Source of the DNA: Aphanomyces cochlioides
Taxonomy: Eukaryota > Oomycota > Saprolegniomycetes > Saprolegniales > Verrucalvaceae
Assembly: GCA_019828595.1 (NCBI GenBank)
Contig: JAHQRK010000047.1
Location: forward strand, 110,596-174,595
DNA: 64,000 nucleotides
Direction of reading: 5' to 3'
Each line of letters opens with the position of its first letter. Positions within the stretch are counted from its first letter, which is position 1. Under the pieces are notes generated by a model, which did not search any database, was not told the DNA's origin, and saw only the letters and a program-made list of their open reading frames with translations. A program made the translations under genes and the position numbers. Below, in pieces: positions 31,470 through 42,207 of the stretch.

Positions 31470-34003
31470 TTAGTACAACAAGTTGTTCCTGCGCTGCAGG
31501 CGGGTATTGTCGTTGCCGACGAACGCTGTTAACGAGTTGTCTGTAGGCTGGTAGGCATCGATACTGAGTTGCCAGATCCGCGACGACATCTCCGACTTGC
31601 AGACGCGATTGAGCTCTTCAGCGAAGTATTGCCCAAACGGCGACTTGAGCAAGGCCCACAACGTATTGGGAGCCAACATGCGGCCATGCTTTGTTGGCAG
31701 CCATGCTACCGGTTGGCGTGTGAGGTATAAAATCCACTCGTCGTTTCTGAATACTAATGGCGCTTGAACAGCGAGCCACAATTCGAACGCGGCGAGTGCA
31801 TCTTCCACTTGTTCCGTTGAGAAGGCAGGGTGTTTTGGCGCAGCTTCGAAGAACTCTCCGACGCTCGATATTGCTTCGAGTCTGGTCCACTTGGGGTGTT
31901 CTTGGAAGGCACATTTGAAGCCATTGGTGAACGAATCAACCACTGGTAGCTGTGTCGCCGACATCCATCGTTGCCAAGCGTGCATACGGACGACCTTGAG
32001 GTAATCACTGTACGCATGCGTGGCTAACTTGGTCAGGACTACGTTCATGTTTTGGGTGTGTGAGTGCACCACCTTCCAGAGGCCGTCGACGTTGCATCGA
32101 CGGATGTAGTCGACCACATCGAGCTCCGTCCCGGAGATATCGGCTGTGTTGACTTGGTTGTGGTGTTGAAAAGCGGCCCCTTCCTCGACACTGGTACGGA
32201 GCACCTGGACTAGCTCGTCCATTGTGAGGTTGTCAGGATGCCATCGAAGCTTGTTTTCGACAACTTGTTGTTTCTTGACGAAGGCGTCGCGAGTGGTGAC
32301 TACACCTTCGGGGATCTTCGTGATCGTGGGTAAGTACACTCGAGTTGGAGTTTCATGCTGAGAGTCCACTGGCATAGTGGTAATCTCAATCGTTGCGAGG
32401 ACATCAAAGAAGTTGTCGGAGGCCCACAAGACTGCCGATGACGACGCTTGCTCAGCGACAACTCTCTTCTTTGAGCGCGGTACAACAAATCCGTCTTCAT
32501 CAGTTGACTGAATCGTGCACGTTTAGCTGATTTTGGATCAACCTCCATGTCACCACTCAACGGCGGAGCATCAACCGGGGCAATTGTTTCGGGTTCGGGA
32601 GGTGTTATTTCCATATCTTTTGACTCTTCAATTTCACGTTGGGTTGTAGGTTCGTCGGGCTTTTGTTCTTGGTCCGTTTTTGCTCGTTTGGCTTGTTGGG
32701 CTCCTTGGTCTTCGTCATTTTGTTCTTGTTGTGGTTCGGGCGCTTGCTTCCCTTGGCTTTGCATCACCGCAGCAGCGTGATCCAATTCCAAGCAATGAGG
32801 CGAAACGCCAGTGGTGCGAGCAGCGGAGCGTTCAAAGTTCTTGACGAACACGTTGTAGGCCACGCCGTCAAGTTTCAGCTGATCGGCGGGGTGTCCATTG
32901 ACTACAAGTTGTTTGGGGACTTCTGCTTCCAAGAAGTAGACGCGCCACACATTGGATTGACAGGAGACATTGGGTATGTATTGTCGATATGCTTGAAAGA
33001 TCGGCTTCATCTTCAGACGACGTAGCAAACGAAAGAGCTTCCCCGAGTCGAAGTTGAAGCGGATGCCAACAATGTCCATGAAGAAGAACTTGTCCATGGG
33101 GTCGGTCGAGTCTTTCGTTGATCCACTGATTTTGGCAGTAGGCGCTGGAATGGTAAAAGTCTTACCAAAGATCGAGATGGGTTTGCCAACGAGCTGGTCC
33201 TTCACGACTTTCGAGGTAATGGACACAACGATGTCACCGGTGCGTGTTTTGTTGAGCTGAACGAAATCCAATAGGAGATCCGCCCAGTCGGCGTCTTGGT
33301 TCTCTTTGAAGAGCGCATCGATGATCTTCTCGTTGGAGTACTGCTTGTCTGCAAAGGCTCCACCAGTTTCGATCCACATCGTCGTGGTGGCCCTCTTGGT
33401 CTTGACCGGCGTTGCCTTGGAGATGGCTTCAAGCAAGTCTTCCTCGCTTGCGTCTTCTTGGCTTGCAAGTTCGATGAGCTTGTCGAGGTACTCGGTCTTG
33501 GGACGAGTGACAACTGTCTTGACTTTTTTTGGAGGTGTATTTCCTTGGCCGCTCTTGAGGAGATCGGCGTAGGACATTTTCTTGGGTTGTTGTTGCGGCG
33601 TTATCTCGCGTAGGGGAGTGTCAAGTGGGTCGGAGAGATCAATGAGAACTCGACGGGATGCGGGATCGCCGGCTTGGTCGGTTGGAGGGCTATCCTGGGG
33701 CTTGGTGGTATCTTCGACGCGCTCGTACAAACCATCTTGGCGATCGACGGAAACTTTCGAATTAGTCTTGCTTGACATATCTTCGTGTTCTTCGGGAGGA
33801 GAAGGATCGGCGGCATTCGCGGCGTCGGCGTCGACTGGGCCAAGTGCAACATCCTCATCCTCACCAGGATGGAGCGATTGCAACGGCGGGTCGACAGCGC
33901 TTTCGAAACTTTCCTTGGGAGAGAGGTTCTCAGCAGGAGGCAGGACAACTTGCTTGGCGGATTCGAGATCGGTGGCGGGAACGGAAGCGGCGGCGGACGA
34001 CAT
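31470..34003 (-). pseudogene. LINE C ORF1, putative nucleic-acid-binding protein, one frameshift
   Basis: Starts at the ATG 34001-34003. The first frame (567 codons, to 32300) has an acidic, Ser/Pro-rich N-terminus. Near residues 230-390 follows a conserved block (WRVYF, GVAYNVF) resembling the core of A and B ORF1. Around 32505 the sensible sequence passes to the next frame by a -1 shift, giving TDEDGFVVPRSKK. It continues as a helical C-terminal region to a stop at 31470, equivalent to the C-terminal half of A ORF1. It is probably one ORF1 of about 840-850 aa broken by a single indel; programmed shifting is less likely. Confidence 0.75.
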
Positions 34004-34063
34004 GGTGCGCGGGGTACCTTACTTTGGCAGTTGACTTGAGTGGTTGACGGCAAAAGTAAAAGT
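34004..34063 (-). promoter_or_regulatory. LINE C 5' leader/terminus
   Basis: 60 nt before the ORF1 ATG, ending at the tRNA stump. It resembles the A/B leader only loosely (a TTTGCC core at the same distance from the end). Similar leader lengths (51-60 nt) in all families suggest a shared 5' design. Confidence 0.45.
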
Positions 34064-34077
34064 CCGGTCATAGCTCA
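34064..34077 (+). repeat. Target-site duplication: 14-nt tRNA-Tyr stump between LINE C and LINE B copy 1
   Basis: CCGGTCATAGCTCA with the C 5' end on its left and the B 3' end on its right, so B inserted after C. Confidence 0.95.
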
Positions 34078-34150
34078 ATGTCAATGGGGAGTCTATTTGT
34101 AGTTAATGTAAACTACAAACTAATATTGCCCGAAGGCTCATCCCATTTCC
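34078..34150 (-). other. Structured 3' end of LINE B
   Basis: Plus-strand arms TGGGGAG (34085-34091) and CTCATCCCA (34137-34145) form the outer stem, as in family A. Inside are a 9-bp hairpin (34096-34104 with 34111-34119) and a GCC/GGC hairpin at 34128-34137, which in the RNA is closed by a UUCG tetraloop. The stems are kept between A and B while loops differ, which argues for RNA structure. No poly(A) tail. Same region in copies 2 and 3: 46744-46816 and 58473-58545. Confidence 0.6.
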
Positions 34151-34155
34151 AACTG

Positions 34156-35370
34156 CTAGGCTGAATTGGAAATCAATTTGGCTTTTCGTTTTCTTGATTC
34201 GCTTCGACGTTGGGACTTCGATTTCTTCGGTGTTTGTAAGCTAACACGGCGAATATGTCGGATAAAACTGACTCTTGGCATCTGACCCAGGGGGTATACA
34301 TTTTCATTGTCTTGGATCATACATAGACTTCGGTCTATGCAGCGCTTGTATCGCTTGGCGAGGACCCAGCAATGGGATGTTGAATCAGTGACAGAAACAA
34401 CCAAGAATTCTCCGTCAGGCTCATCCAATATCGCTCTACAGATATCACGAATTGGATCACCCACCGATTGCTTGAGCAGTTGACGGGAGAATATGGCGTC
34501 GTTGTAGTGGAATCCATGTGTGTATGCCAGCTTGAGAAAATCATGCATCTTGGAAGGGGGAATGCCCGCGTCTTGAGGAACTCCATGGGCCTCTTTGAAA
34601 CCCGAAATGACTTCTTCGCTGAGCTCAAAATTGGAGACATTCAAATTGGTAGCAACGATTCGGATTGCAGCCGCAAGACAAGATTTGTCACTGTTGTTGC
34701 CAATTTCTAGCCACAGAGGATCCATCGCTCGAAATTCAGCAAGCGTTGGGGCGAGACCAGTGTTCGTGAGGAAGTGGGCTCCAGCTTGTCGCCATCGTTG
34801 GTACATCGCCACGGCTTCTTGACACCCGCTGAGGTCTTTTTCGTCGAACCAGTCTTTGTCGAGTCCATCCGGGCGTTGAAACTTCCAGTTGACTTGGTAT
34901 TGAATAGTTGAAATTCGATTTCGCATTGATGCCACTTCGCGGTGGTCATCGATAAACAACACTTCATCGATGTCATCATCGTCGGTTGGAATTCGCAGAG
35001 TGCGTGGGCGGTTGGTTGGGGCATCAGCCGTTGTCGCATTCGTTTGTGGCCTGGCTGGAACAGAAACATCGTCCAATAGATCCATGAGGGATGGTAGCGG
35101 AGATCCATTGTCATTGCCCAAGGGGTCAAATTCGCGGGTGCTCGAGTTCAAAATGGACATATCAGGAGTAAATTGGTGTTCTTCAGTTGTAACTGGACTT
35201 GAAGGACGAGTGTCGGATGATTGCGTCATAGGTACAGAAATCTCAACTCCATCCACTCCCTCAAGAGTAATCCCTGGAGACATCGAGCTCCCCACACCTC
35301 GTGTAGTTATGGGTCTCGACGTCTGCGCGGGGAGTACGCTATCGGCAGTGAAAATCGTTGAAGCTTCCAT
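34156..35370 (-). CDS. LINE B copy 1 ORF3: chromodomain plus cysteine-peptidase-like protein
   Basis: 404 aa from the ATG at 35368-35370; the frame is open without an ATG up to 35532 (458 codons, numbering below). It lies in the same frame as the end of ORF2, after two stops. Residues about 189-247 read as a chromodomain: VLFIDDHR, a short insertion, YQVNWK, then DKDWFDEKDL and an amphipathic helix. Residues about 275-415 look like a papain-fold peptidase of the C-then-H order seen in OTU-type enzymes: candidate Cys 285 in DKSCLAAAI, His 387 in TSHCWVL, Asp/Asn 408-409 in IQDNEN. The C-terminus (434-452) is Lys/Arg-rich and may be nuclear-targeting. The chromodomain could tether the element to chromatin; substrate unknown. 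Absent from family A. Confidence 0.75.
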   Translation of the reverse strand: MEASTIFTADSVLPAQTSRPITTRGVGSSMSPGITLEGVDGVEISVPMTQSSDTRPSSPVTTEEHQFTPDMSILNSSTREFDPLGNDNGSPLPSLMDLLDDVSVPARPQTNATTADAPTNRPRTLRIPTDDDDIDEVLFIDDHREVASMRNRISTIQYQVNWKFQRPDGLDKDWFDEKDLSGCQEAVAMYQRWRQAGAHFLTNTGLAPTLAEFRAMDPLWLEIGNNSDKSCLAAAIRIVATNLNVSNFELSEEVISGFKEAHGVPQDAGIPPSKMHDFLKLAYTHGFHYNDAIFSRQLLKQSVGDPIRDICRAILDEPDGEFLVVSVTDSTSHCWVLAKRYKRCIDRSLCMIQDNENVYPLGQMPRVSFIRHIRRVSLQTPKKSKSQRRSESRKRKAKLISNSA

Positions 35371-35583
35371 TGTTGTTGTCTTGGGTAAAATCAAAAGTGA
35401 GTCTTGGAGAATTGTTTTGAGATTCTCACTGAACTTATTCTCAGTTGCGACACTTGAGTCAGGCACGATTTGATTGGGCAGTGAAATGTTTTGCGCGGAT
35501 CGTGAGTGATGGTCGCCAGGATTCCCAATCAAAAATTCAGCTGGGATACCAAGTCAAGAATACAGCTGGGGCTTGTAATCAAA

Positions 35584-38500
35584 TTACTGGTGTTCAACTC
35601 GAAAAGACATGGGATATTTGTCGAATAGCTCGTTGTATCCAGCTTGAGAGAAAAGGACTGAGACCGCTTCGATGATGTTTCGATAGTCGAAGTCGTCAGG
35701 CGAGAGCAAACGAATTGTTCGCCTGATGGAAGCTGTCCAACTGACAAATATAATCTCGTTCCATAGTAAAATCGGTAGAGGCTTTTTGCCATCGAACTTG
35801 GTTGCATTTCTTTGAGTCCATAAGGAGTACGTGATGGAAGCACAAAGGAGGGACCATAATTTGAATAATGCGTCATGCAGGTGTTTTCCTCGCGTATTGG
35901 TCTTGAAGCGACTGATATTCGTGGTGGTTGCCCAATCAAACTTAACACCATAAGCACTCCATGCTCGCTCTTGGAACATCCAAACTTGATGTACATGATG
36001 ACATGTATGGAAGGCATGATGAAAAGTCTCAACATCCGAGCAATCTTCGTAGACACAACAAATAGCGTCAGGGTTTTGGATCTGCATATAGGAAAACCTC
36101 GAGTTGACGGGTAACATCTTCATGTGCAATCGAAACCATACATCGCCTTGAACAGGTGGAGGTAGATTACACACAGTACGAATGAGACGGATATACTTTG
36201 CTATGTCTTTGTCAGTTCTTGTCGTAGTCTTCATAGGATGTATAGCTTCAGTCTGGGGGGCGTGGTAAGCTAAATGCACCACGTTTTTCTTGGGCCACGA
36301 CTCGAAAGGTAAATCAGCATCCTTGATTCTGGCTGTAAACGGATGTTGACAAGTCGGGACATTAGGCAGTGGCGACCCTTGCCGAATGTCAAACGATCGA
36401 ACAACTTTGTCGAAGATTCGTGTGAGTTGATTGTAAATGTCGGTTGTGCGGGGCAATGTGGCAAAGTCCATGACTCCGTCCTGGTTTAGACAAACTTGGG
36501 CAGCTGGATTGTTCGACGACATTCGGTTCACGAACATGGTCTCTGTTGGCCAAGCACCATGTGGGGTCAGGAAATCCTTCAGGCATCTGAGACCATTTTT
36601 GGCCCCGTGGCGGCACCAGAGACGCATGTCTTCATCTTTCACGACATTTGCTAACATCTTAGCAGAGCCGAAGTGCATTGCGTCGTAGGCTGTGAGCCAT
36701 ACCGGGAGGTTCAGTACCGTGTCGAGATTTGGAGGCACGCCGATTCGCTTACTCATGTCTGTGGCTGACCAATGTTTCCAAGTATCAAGCCACAGTGGAT
36801 GGAGCTCGCGAAGCAAAAGCCACTTGGAGCTTGCATTTGGGTAGTATGAAAGAAAATCGAATGGGTGACTGTCTCGGAATAACTGATGTATTGTGCGGCT
36901 AAATTGTCGCTGTACAAGTTTCTTCCACACCAGGATTTCACCAGGAGAATCGGCAGACATAAAGAGCTGTAAACGAAGAAGGCGTTGTGTTCGCAGCCTC
37001 GATGCAATGTGGGGGATTCCCAAGCCTAAAGGCTTGTCGTACTGCCACCTTCTATGGATTGAGGGACGGTAACTCTCATCGAGCTGGGTCTTGCGGCAAA
37101 GTATGAACTTGTTTAACATTTGTTGCCACGTAACGACCATAGCAGGAGGCACAGGTACAACGGCTGTTACATGCCACAACATAGATAGCAACATCGTGGA
37201 GGCAATAAGCTTTCGGCCCTGCAATGTCCTTGCTCGTTTACCCCATAGTTGAAAGGACGAGATGAATTTGTCGTTGAGTTTTTGAAGTTGGGAGTCAGCC
37301 GAAAGTCGATGGCCAAAGAGAATACCAAGATATTTCGTACACTGACCAGTTGGTACGATATTGAGCAAACCATCTGCTTCGATGTCTTCTTGATCGAGAT
37401 GGTCGTTGAGAACCAAGGTCATGCACTTGGAACGATTCAGACGGGCCCCTGAAGCCGTGCAAAACTCTTCCACAATTGCCATTTGCTCCACAGCAGATTG
37501 CAGCGAGTTTGATAACAACGTCGAGTCGTCGGCAAAGAATATACTCGTAATAACTGAGTCGTGGGGAGAGCGATTCCAAGATGTGGGGACGCTCGGAGCA
37601 TCTCACCAAGAGGTTCTAGGTATAGGACGAACAGTAGGCATGATAAAGGACAGCCTTGTTTGACGCCTCGGGTAGGTCGGATCTTAGGGCCAAGCTCGCC
37701 ATTGAAGATGATCTGGACCAAAGGTGAGTCGTACAAAAGAGCTACCCACGCAATGAAACCATCACCAGTGTTGACTTCTCTCAGCACATCAAGCATAAAT
37801 TCTCGATCCACCATGTCGTACGCTTTCGAAAAGTCAAGGAATGTTGCATAGTAGTCGTGATCTTCGTTGGTGCAAAACGTTTGCAAAGTTTGCACAAGCA
37901 GGACGTGGTCATGCAGCCGTCGTCCTGGGACAAAGCCAGCTTGACTTGGGTGAATGAGATGAGGAGCTACTGTAGCCAGGCGATAAGCGAGGGCACGGGA
38001 TAGTATCTTCACCTCCACTGACATGAGTGCAATAGGTCGGTAGTTTCCAGGATCGCCTCGATCACCAGCTTTGAAGAGCAGAGCCACAGCACTACGCCTT
38101 TGTTGAAGGAGTAGTTTACCGTGGTGGTGAAGTTGGTAGTTGAAGACCCTGACCAGGATTTCGGAGAAAGCCTCGGGTGCTACTTGGAAGAAGGCCGCTG
38201 GCCATCCATCAGGACCAGGAGACTTGTTTGGACTCATTGTCTTGAGAGCACTACACAGCTCGGCTGCTGTGATAGGTCTGTCTAGCTCCTCGCGTTGCTC
38301 ATCATTGAGTTTGCGGGAGATAAACCGTATGACAGCCCTCCGCCTCGCCCGGTTTAGCCGAGGTTGTTCGCCACGAGTGGTAGTCATTATTGCCTTCCAA
38401 TGGGCAGTGAATCTCTCTTTGATAGTGGTAGGATCAGACACGGGAATGCCATCGACGTTGACCGTCGTGATAGGAACCTTGAGTCCTTGTGGCCTTCGAA

Positions 38501-39698
38501 AGAAGTGGCTCGTACCGCGTTCGTTGATATTTGCATGAAAATCGAATTGCTGATCCATGCGGTATTGGCGATATTCGATTCTTGCGTTTTCCAGCGCCAA
38601 CCGAGTAGCATCAACGGCAGCCTCGTCGAGCAAGCCAGCTTCGTATGATCGTTGTGCAGATATATGTCTCAGTTTTAGGCTTTTGAGCTCGTGTTGCATG
38701 GATTGGAGGTGGTGGCGATGACATTGTTGTAAACGTCGTTTGATTCGCTTAAGCCACCCATACCAGACGGCTCCCATGTTTGTCGATTCGTCCGCACGCA
38801 TCTCAGAGAGGAGGTGTGATGCCTCTTCTCGTATGGCTTTGATGACGAGCGGGTCTTTGAGTAGCTCTCTCGGCAGCCTCCAGTAGCCACGGGTCGTGGG
38901 TGTATGACTTGTAGAGAGAACGACAGTGTGCTCCAAGTGATCTCCGGCAAAGCTGTTAGTGGCATATTTTGAGCTTTGGTAGGATTGGGCAACTAAATCT
39001 TGGTCAATGAACCAGTAGTCCAGACGATTGCTTCGTCCTGGACCGCTTGCCAGTCTTTCGTGAGGGTGGTGTAGGCGCCACGCGTCGATGACTCCTAGTT
39101 GTGACAGCCAGGCAAGACATTCGACTTTTCCAAAGGTGTGATCTTGCCGTGGTTTGGAAGCATCGAGGTGTTCGTTGACAGGAAGGTTAAAATCTCCCCC
39201 AACCAGGTGTACACTGTTAGCTTCAAAAGCGCGAGGGAGACTGTCAAAGAAACTAGCCCGATGTTGAGGGGTAACTGGCGCGTAAATGTTGTGGATGTAG
39301 ACTGGGGTTTCATCCCAGTACGTTTTGATCACAATATAACGGCCAGGGATATCGTGTTGTGATAAGTGCACCAGGCTTGAGAATCCAGGCATCGATTCGT
39401 GAAAGTATGATGCAACGCCACATCGACGGTTGTTCAAATTGTCCGTGCGGGTTGTTCGTAAGTCGTTGGTAAAAAGTTTGTACTTGCTAACACCCACTTC
39501 GTTGTCGAGGTGAGTGTGGAAAGTGTCAAGATGTTTTGCGTTGTTGAGTTTCGTTTCTTGAAAGAGAACAGCTTGTGTCGGTTTCCGAAGACGCCGTGCA
39601 ACAAGATGTCCGTTTTCTTTCAGCCCATTGAGGTTGCTCGTCGTCACTTCAAGTATGGGGAGCTTGACAAAATGACCAGCCGCGACCACTTTAGCCAC
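35584..39698 (-). pseudogene. LINE B copy 1 ORF2, endonuclease/reverse transcriptase with internal -1 frame break
   Basis: The first frame (753 residues, to 37437) carries the AP endonuclease (TTSNLNG, FQETK, GGDFNLP, RLDYWF, GDHLEH) and RT motifs to GVKQGCPLS. At the plus-strand G-run 37563-37566 the match to family A moves to the -1 frame. There it holds FFADD just before the part ending at 35584, with the zinc site CVYEDC...H...C. One missing C in a C-run explains the break, and the -1 product would be the same length as A. The same break is in copies 2 and 3. No ATG precedes the endonuclease: after an upstream TAG only about 30 nt are open before the ORF1 stop, in the +1 frame of ORF1. 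Confidence 0.85.
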
Positions 39699-42156
39699 GG
39701 GAAGCGATCGTTGTGAGATCCGCTAGGTCGCCGTGAATTAAAGTAGGTTCGCTTGGGTGAAACATGACTTGATTGTGGAGAGTGATATCCAAATCGTTGC
39801 TTTCGTGTAGTTGAAGGATTTTTGTCATGATGTGACACATCGATTCTCCGTCGCCAGTGTACATGAATTCCATTCTGTTCCATATGTGGAGGCCAAGGTC
39901 GGTGTACATCAGGAGTGACATGAGCGTTTCGGAGGATAGACTGCGTTTACCAAGGCGAGAGGGTAACGCTGTCACTGGACTTTTTGTTGAGGCCAAAATT
40001 GCCGCATCGCTATTGAAATATAGTGGAGCATGAACTGCCATCAATACTTCTGCAATGGCCAGCACTTCTTCGACTTCAACTCTGTTGAGGACGATGTCAT
40101 CATCGGTGATGATTGCCTCGATGAGTGGGAGGTTGTTGACCATCTTCTGGTCACTGAACACCGAGATCACGTGGTCGTGAGTGATTGGAGTGCCGAATGT
40201 TGCCTCGTAGAGCTGACCAAAAGATTTTGTGCCACCACCAGACGCTCTTAGCCAACGATTAAGCAGTCGAAGACGAACAAAGTATTCGAAGCTGTCACGA
40301 TTGGAGACAAAAATTTGGTGCAGTTGCAGTCCAAATTCGATTGGCGCACGTTCTAGATGGATGCAGATCGTGTCAACACGCCCGTCCGTAATCAATTTCA
40401 ATAAGTTGAAGGAATCGTGCGCTAACGCTTCCTTAACTTGGGCCGGGATATGTTGTGGTGCGTTTTGAGCCTTGGTGTCAAGGTCGTTGAGCTCGGCAAG
40501 TATGGCATCGAGAGACTTCTCAAACCTTTGGATTGAGCCCTCGTGGGGTTTGATCCCGCTAATGAACTCTTCAGCGGAAACGTGCACCTTGTCACCAGAT
40601 TTGAGTGTCAGCTTTGGAACAATTACTTTGACAGTGGTGTTGCCAACTGTCGTTTCGTGTTCCTCGGGCTCAACATTAGCGCGTTCGTCCAGAGCCGCAA
40701 ACATGTTCGGGGAGATCCAAGGACGATCAGGAGCTGGGATTGAGCCAGCGGAGATTGGGGTTTTCTTTCTTTTGCCTGTAGTTTGAACTTCAGTCCATTC
40801 CTTGTTGCTGTCTCGGGTCGTTTTCTGCCGTTTGGCAGTGGATGTCGAGACAGCGGCGTCTCCCCGTGGGCGGTGAGGGGTTGCGTGAAGTCCATGTTGG
40901 GTGGCGATTACATCGAGGTCAAGGCGCGCGAGCTTCTTGTCACGGTAAAACCATCCTTGACCAAACACGCGGAGGCACCGACCCTTGAAAATGAATTCTT
41001 CAATTGATCGACCGTCATTGTGCATAGATTCGGGTATAGCTGTCCCTTCAAAATACAAGCGATAACGAGAGCTAGCCAAGCCAGTCGTCGAGGAAACTGT
41101 GGAGTATGAGCCCCACAAAAAGCGCGGCTCAAGCTTTGACATGATGCTGAACATGAGACGTTCTTCATCCTGTCCTTGGAGACCAGATGGGATATCGATG
41201 AAATATCCATCAAGTATATGGGGCTCAGTCATGACAAATCTCTGAGAGCTGCCATCCTTTGCCACTTGGATCTTGAGAGAGACTCCACGCAGCTTTTTAA
41301 GAGCATCTTCAGAGGCTATGCCCCACTTGAGAAGACGATTGGAGACATCTTTCTCGCACTTGATGACATCGACAAATGCATCGTCCAAATCAAGCGCTTG
41401 GTTGTCAAACAATAGAGATGTCATTGCCTTGGAGATGTCGATGTATTTGGTGTATTGGCCAGTGGACATTTGTAGCCAGCCAACAACATCTCTGGGGGAA
41501 TGTTTTTGGATGGGCAAAGTGTCGTCAAACGTGAGAGATCCTGTCGCGCGTTTTTGCAACAAGGACGCCAGCTCGGCCATAGTTGGTCGATAATGGCCGA
41601 CGTCACTGTTCCGCTGAGCCTTGGCAGATTTAGCTCTCTGCTTGGCTTGGAATTCCCACACGCATTCGTTTGGCTTTTTGGTCGAGGTGTTCGACTCGGG
41701 TGGTATTGGCACGGAGCGTGTTGTAGCAGGAGGCGAGGCATCGATTTGAGCTTCAGGCTCCATTTCCACATCAACATTGGTGTCGCGAATCGATTGGTCT
41801 TCAGAGCGCGGCTCCAGCTCAGTGGCTTGAGTAATCGGTGGGGTATGTGGTTGGTTGTTGTTGGAGATATCCTCTATGTCTTCATCAGGCATCGGAGAAA
41901 CATTATCCTTGTTGACAGTTTTGTCGCTGGTACGAGCGCTTGGTAATGGCACGCGACCACCGAGTGTAGCAAGACGTATGGGCGGTTGAGCAGCAGGCGG
42001 AGTTTTGTCGATGATTGAGTCAGGTTCATCGTCATCATCATCGTCAACAATCACCTCCATGATACTAGAAGCGTCCGAGGTATTGCGAAAGGGAGAGACA
42101 GAAAAAGCTGAGGGCTTGTGTGCATGAGCACGGCTGGAAGAGCGGGTAGTCGCCAT
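39691..42156 (-). CDS. LINE B copy 1 ORF1, putative nucleic-acid-binding protein (821 aa)
   Basis: Intact from the ATG at 42154-42156. The acidic, low-complexity N-terminus (including a run of six Asp) is shorter than in A and lacks the FSK motifs. From about residue 165 it aligns with A ORF1 through TFDDTLPIQKHS, LFDNQAL, RFLWGSY, RYRLYFEGT, FKGRCLRVFGQGW and the helical C-terminal region ending SRG. Basic motifs near the middle (GKRKKT) suit nucleic-acid binding. No CCHC knuckle. Role inferred from position in the element. Confidence 0.8.
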   Translation of the reverse strand: MATTRSSSRAHAHKPSAFSVSPFRNTSDASSIMEVIVDDDDDDEPDSIIDKTPPAAQPPIRLATLGGRVPLPSARTSDKTVNKDNVSPMPDEDIEDISNNNQPHTPPITQATELEPRSEDQSIRDTNVDVEMEPEAQIDASPPATTRSVPIPPESNTSTKKPNECVWEFQAKQRAKSAKAQRNSDVGHYRPTMAELASLLQKRATGSLTFDDTLPIQKHSPRDVVGWLQMSTGQYTKYIDISKAMTSLLFDNQALDLDDAFVDVIKCEKDVSNRLLKWGIASEDALKKLRGVSLKIQVAKDGSSQRFVMTEPHILDGYFIDIPSGLQGQDEERLMFSIMSKLEPRFLWGSYSTVSSTTGLASSRYRLYFEGTAIPESMHNDGRSIEEFIFKGRCLRVFGQGWFYRDKKLARLDLDVIATQHGLHATPHRPRGDAAVSTSTAKRQKTTRDSNKEWTEVQTTGKRKKTPISAGSIPAPDRPWISPNMFAALDERANVEPEEHETTVGNTTVKVIVPKLTLKSGDKVHVSAEEFISGIKPHEGSIQRFEKSLDAILAELNDLDTKAQNAPQHIPAQVKEALAHDSFNLLKLITDGRVDTICIHLERAPIEFGLQLHQIFVSNRDSFEYFVRLRLLNRWLRASGGGTKSFGQLYEATFGTPITHDHVISVFSDQKMVNNLPLIEAIITDDDIVLNRVEVEEVLAIAEVLMAVHAPLYFNSDAAILASTKSPVTALPSRLGKRSLSSETLMSLLMYTDLGLHIWNRMEFMYTGDGESMCHIMTKILQLHESNDLDITLHNQVMFHPSEPTLIHGDLADLTTIASRG

Positions 42157-42207
42157 GTTGTCAGTTTTGGACAGTGGTACTGCGGGGTAGCTGGCAAATT
42201 GGAAACT
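42157..42207 (-). promoter_or_regulatory. LINE B copy 1 5' leader/terminus
   Basis: 51 nt; the outer 35 nt are identical to family A, then the sequences diverge up to the ATG. Head to head with the tRNA at 42208. Confidence 0.6.

Larger units (their letters stand above)
25433..34063 (-). mobile_element. Family C tRNA-Tyr-targeted LINE, full length (8631 bp)
   Basis: A more distant LINE family with the same target, orientation and 3' junction as A and B. Sense order: 60-nt leader, ORF1 (one frameshift), ORF2 (one frameshift), then 1.9 kb of mostly non-coding 3' sequence. Its 5' end abuts the tRNA stump at 34064, so family B later inserted into the tRNA rebuilt by C. It is the only copy of C in the window, so the frameshifts cannot be checked against a sister copy. 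Confidence 0.92.
34078..42207 (-). mobile_element. Family B tRNA-Tyr-targeted LINE, copy 1, full length (8130 bp)
   Basis: Sense order: 51-nt leader, ORF1 (821 aa), ORF2 (frameshifted once), ORF3 (chromodomain-peptidase), and a 78-nt 3' end. Same target and orientation as A, with which it shares the 5'-terminal 35 nt and blocks of the 3' end. It is the third and last insertion in its tRNA gene. Copies 2 and 3 are near-identical. Confidence 0.95.

Noticed and set aside
34078..42207. LTR chromovirus, suggested by the chromodomain in family B
   Set aside because: No LTRs, integrase, protease-RT-RNase H order or primer binding site. The endonuclease is AP-type and the RT is non-LTR.
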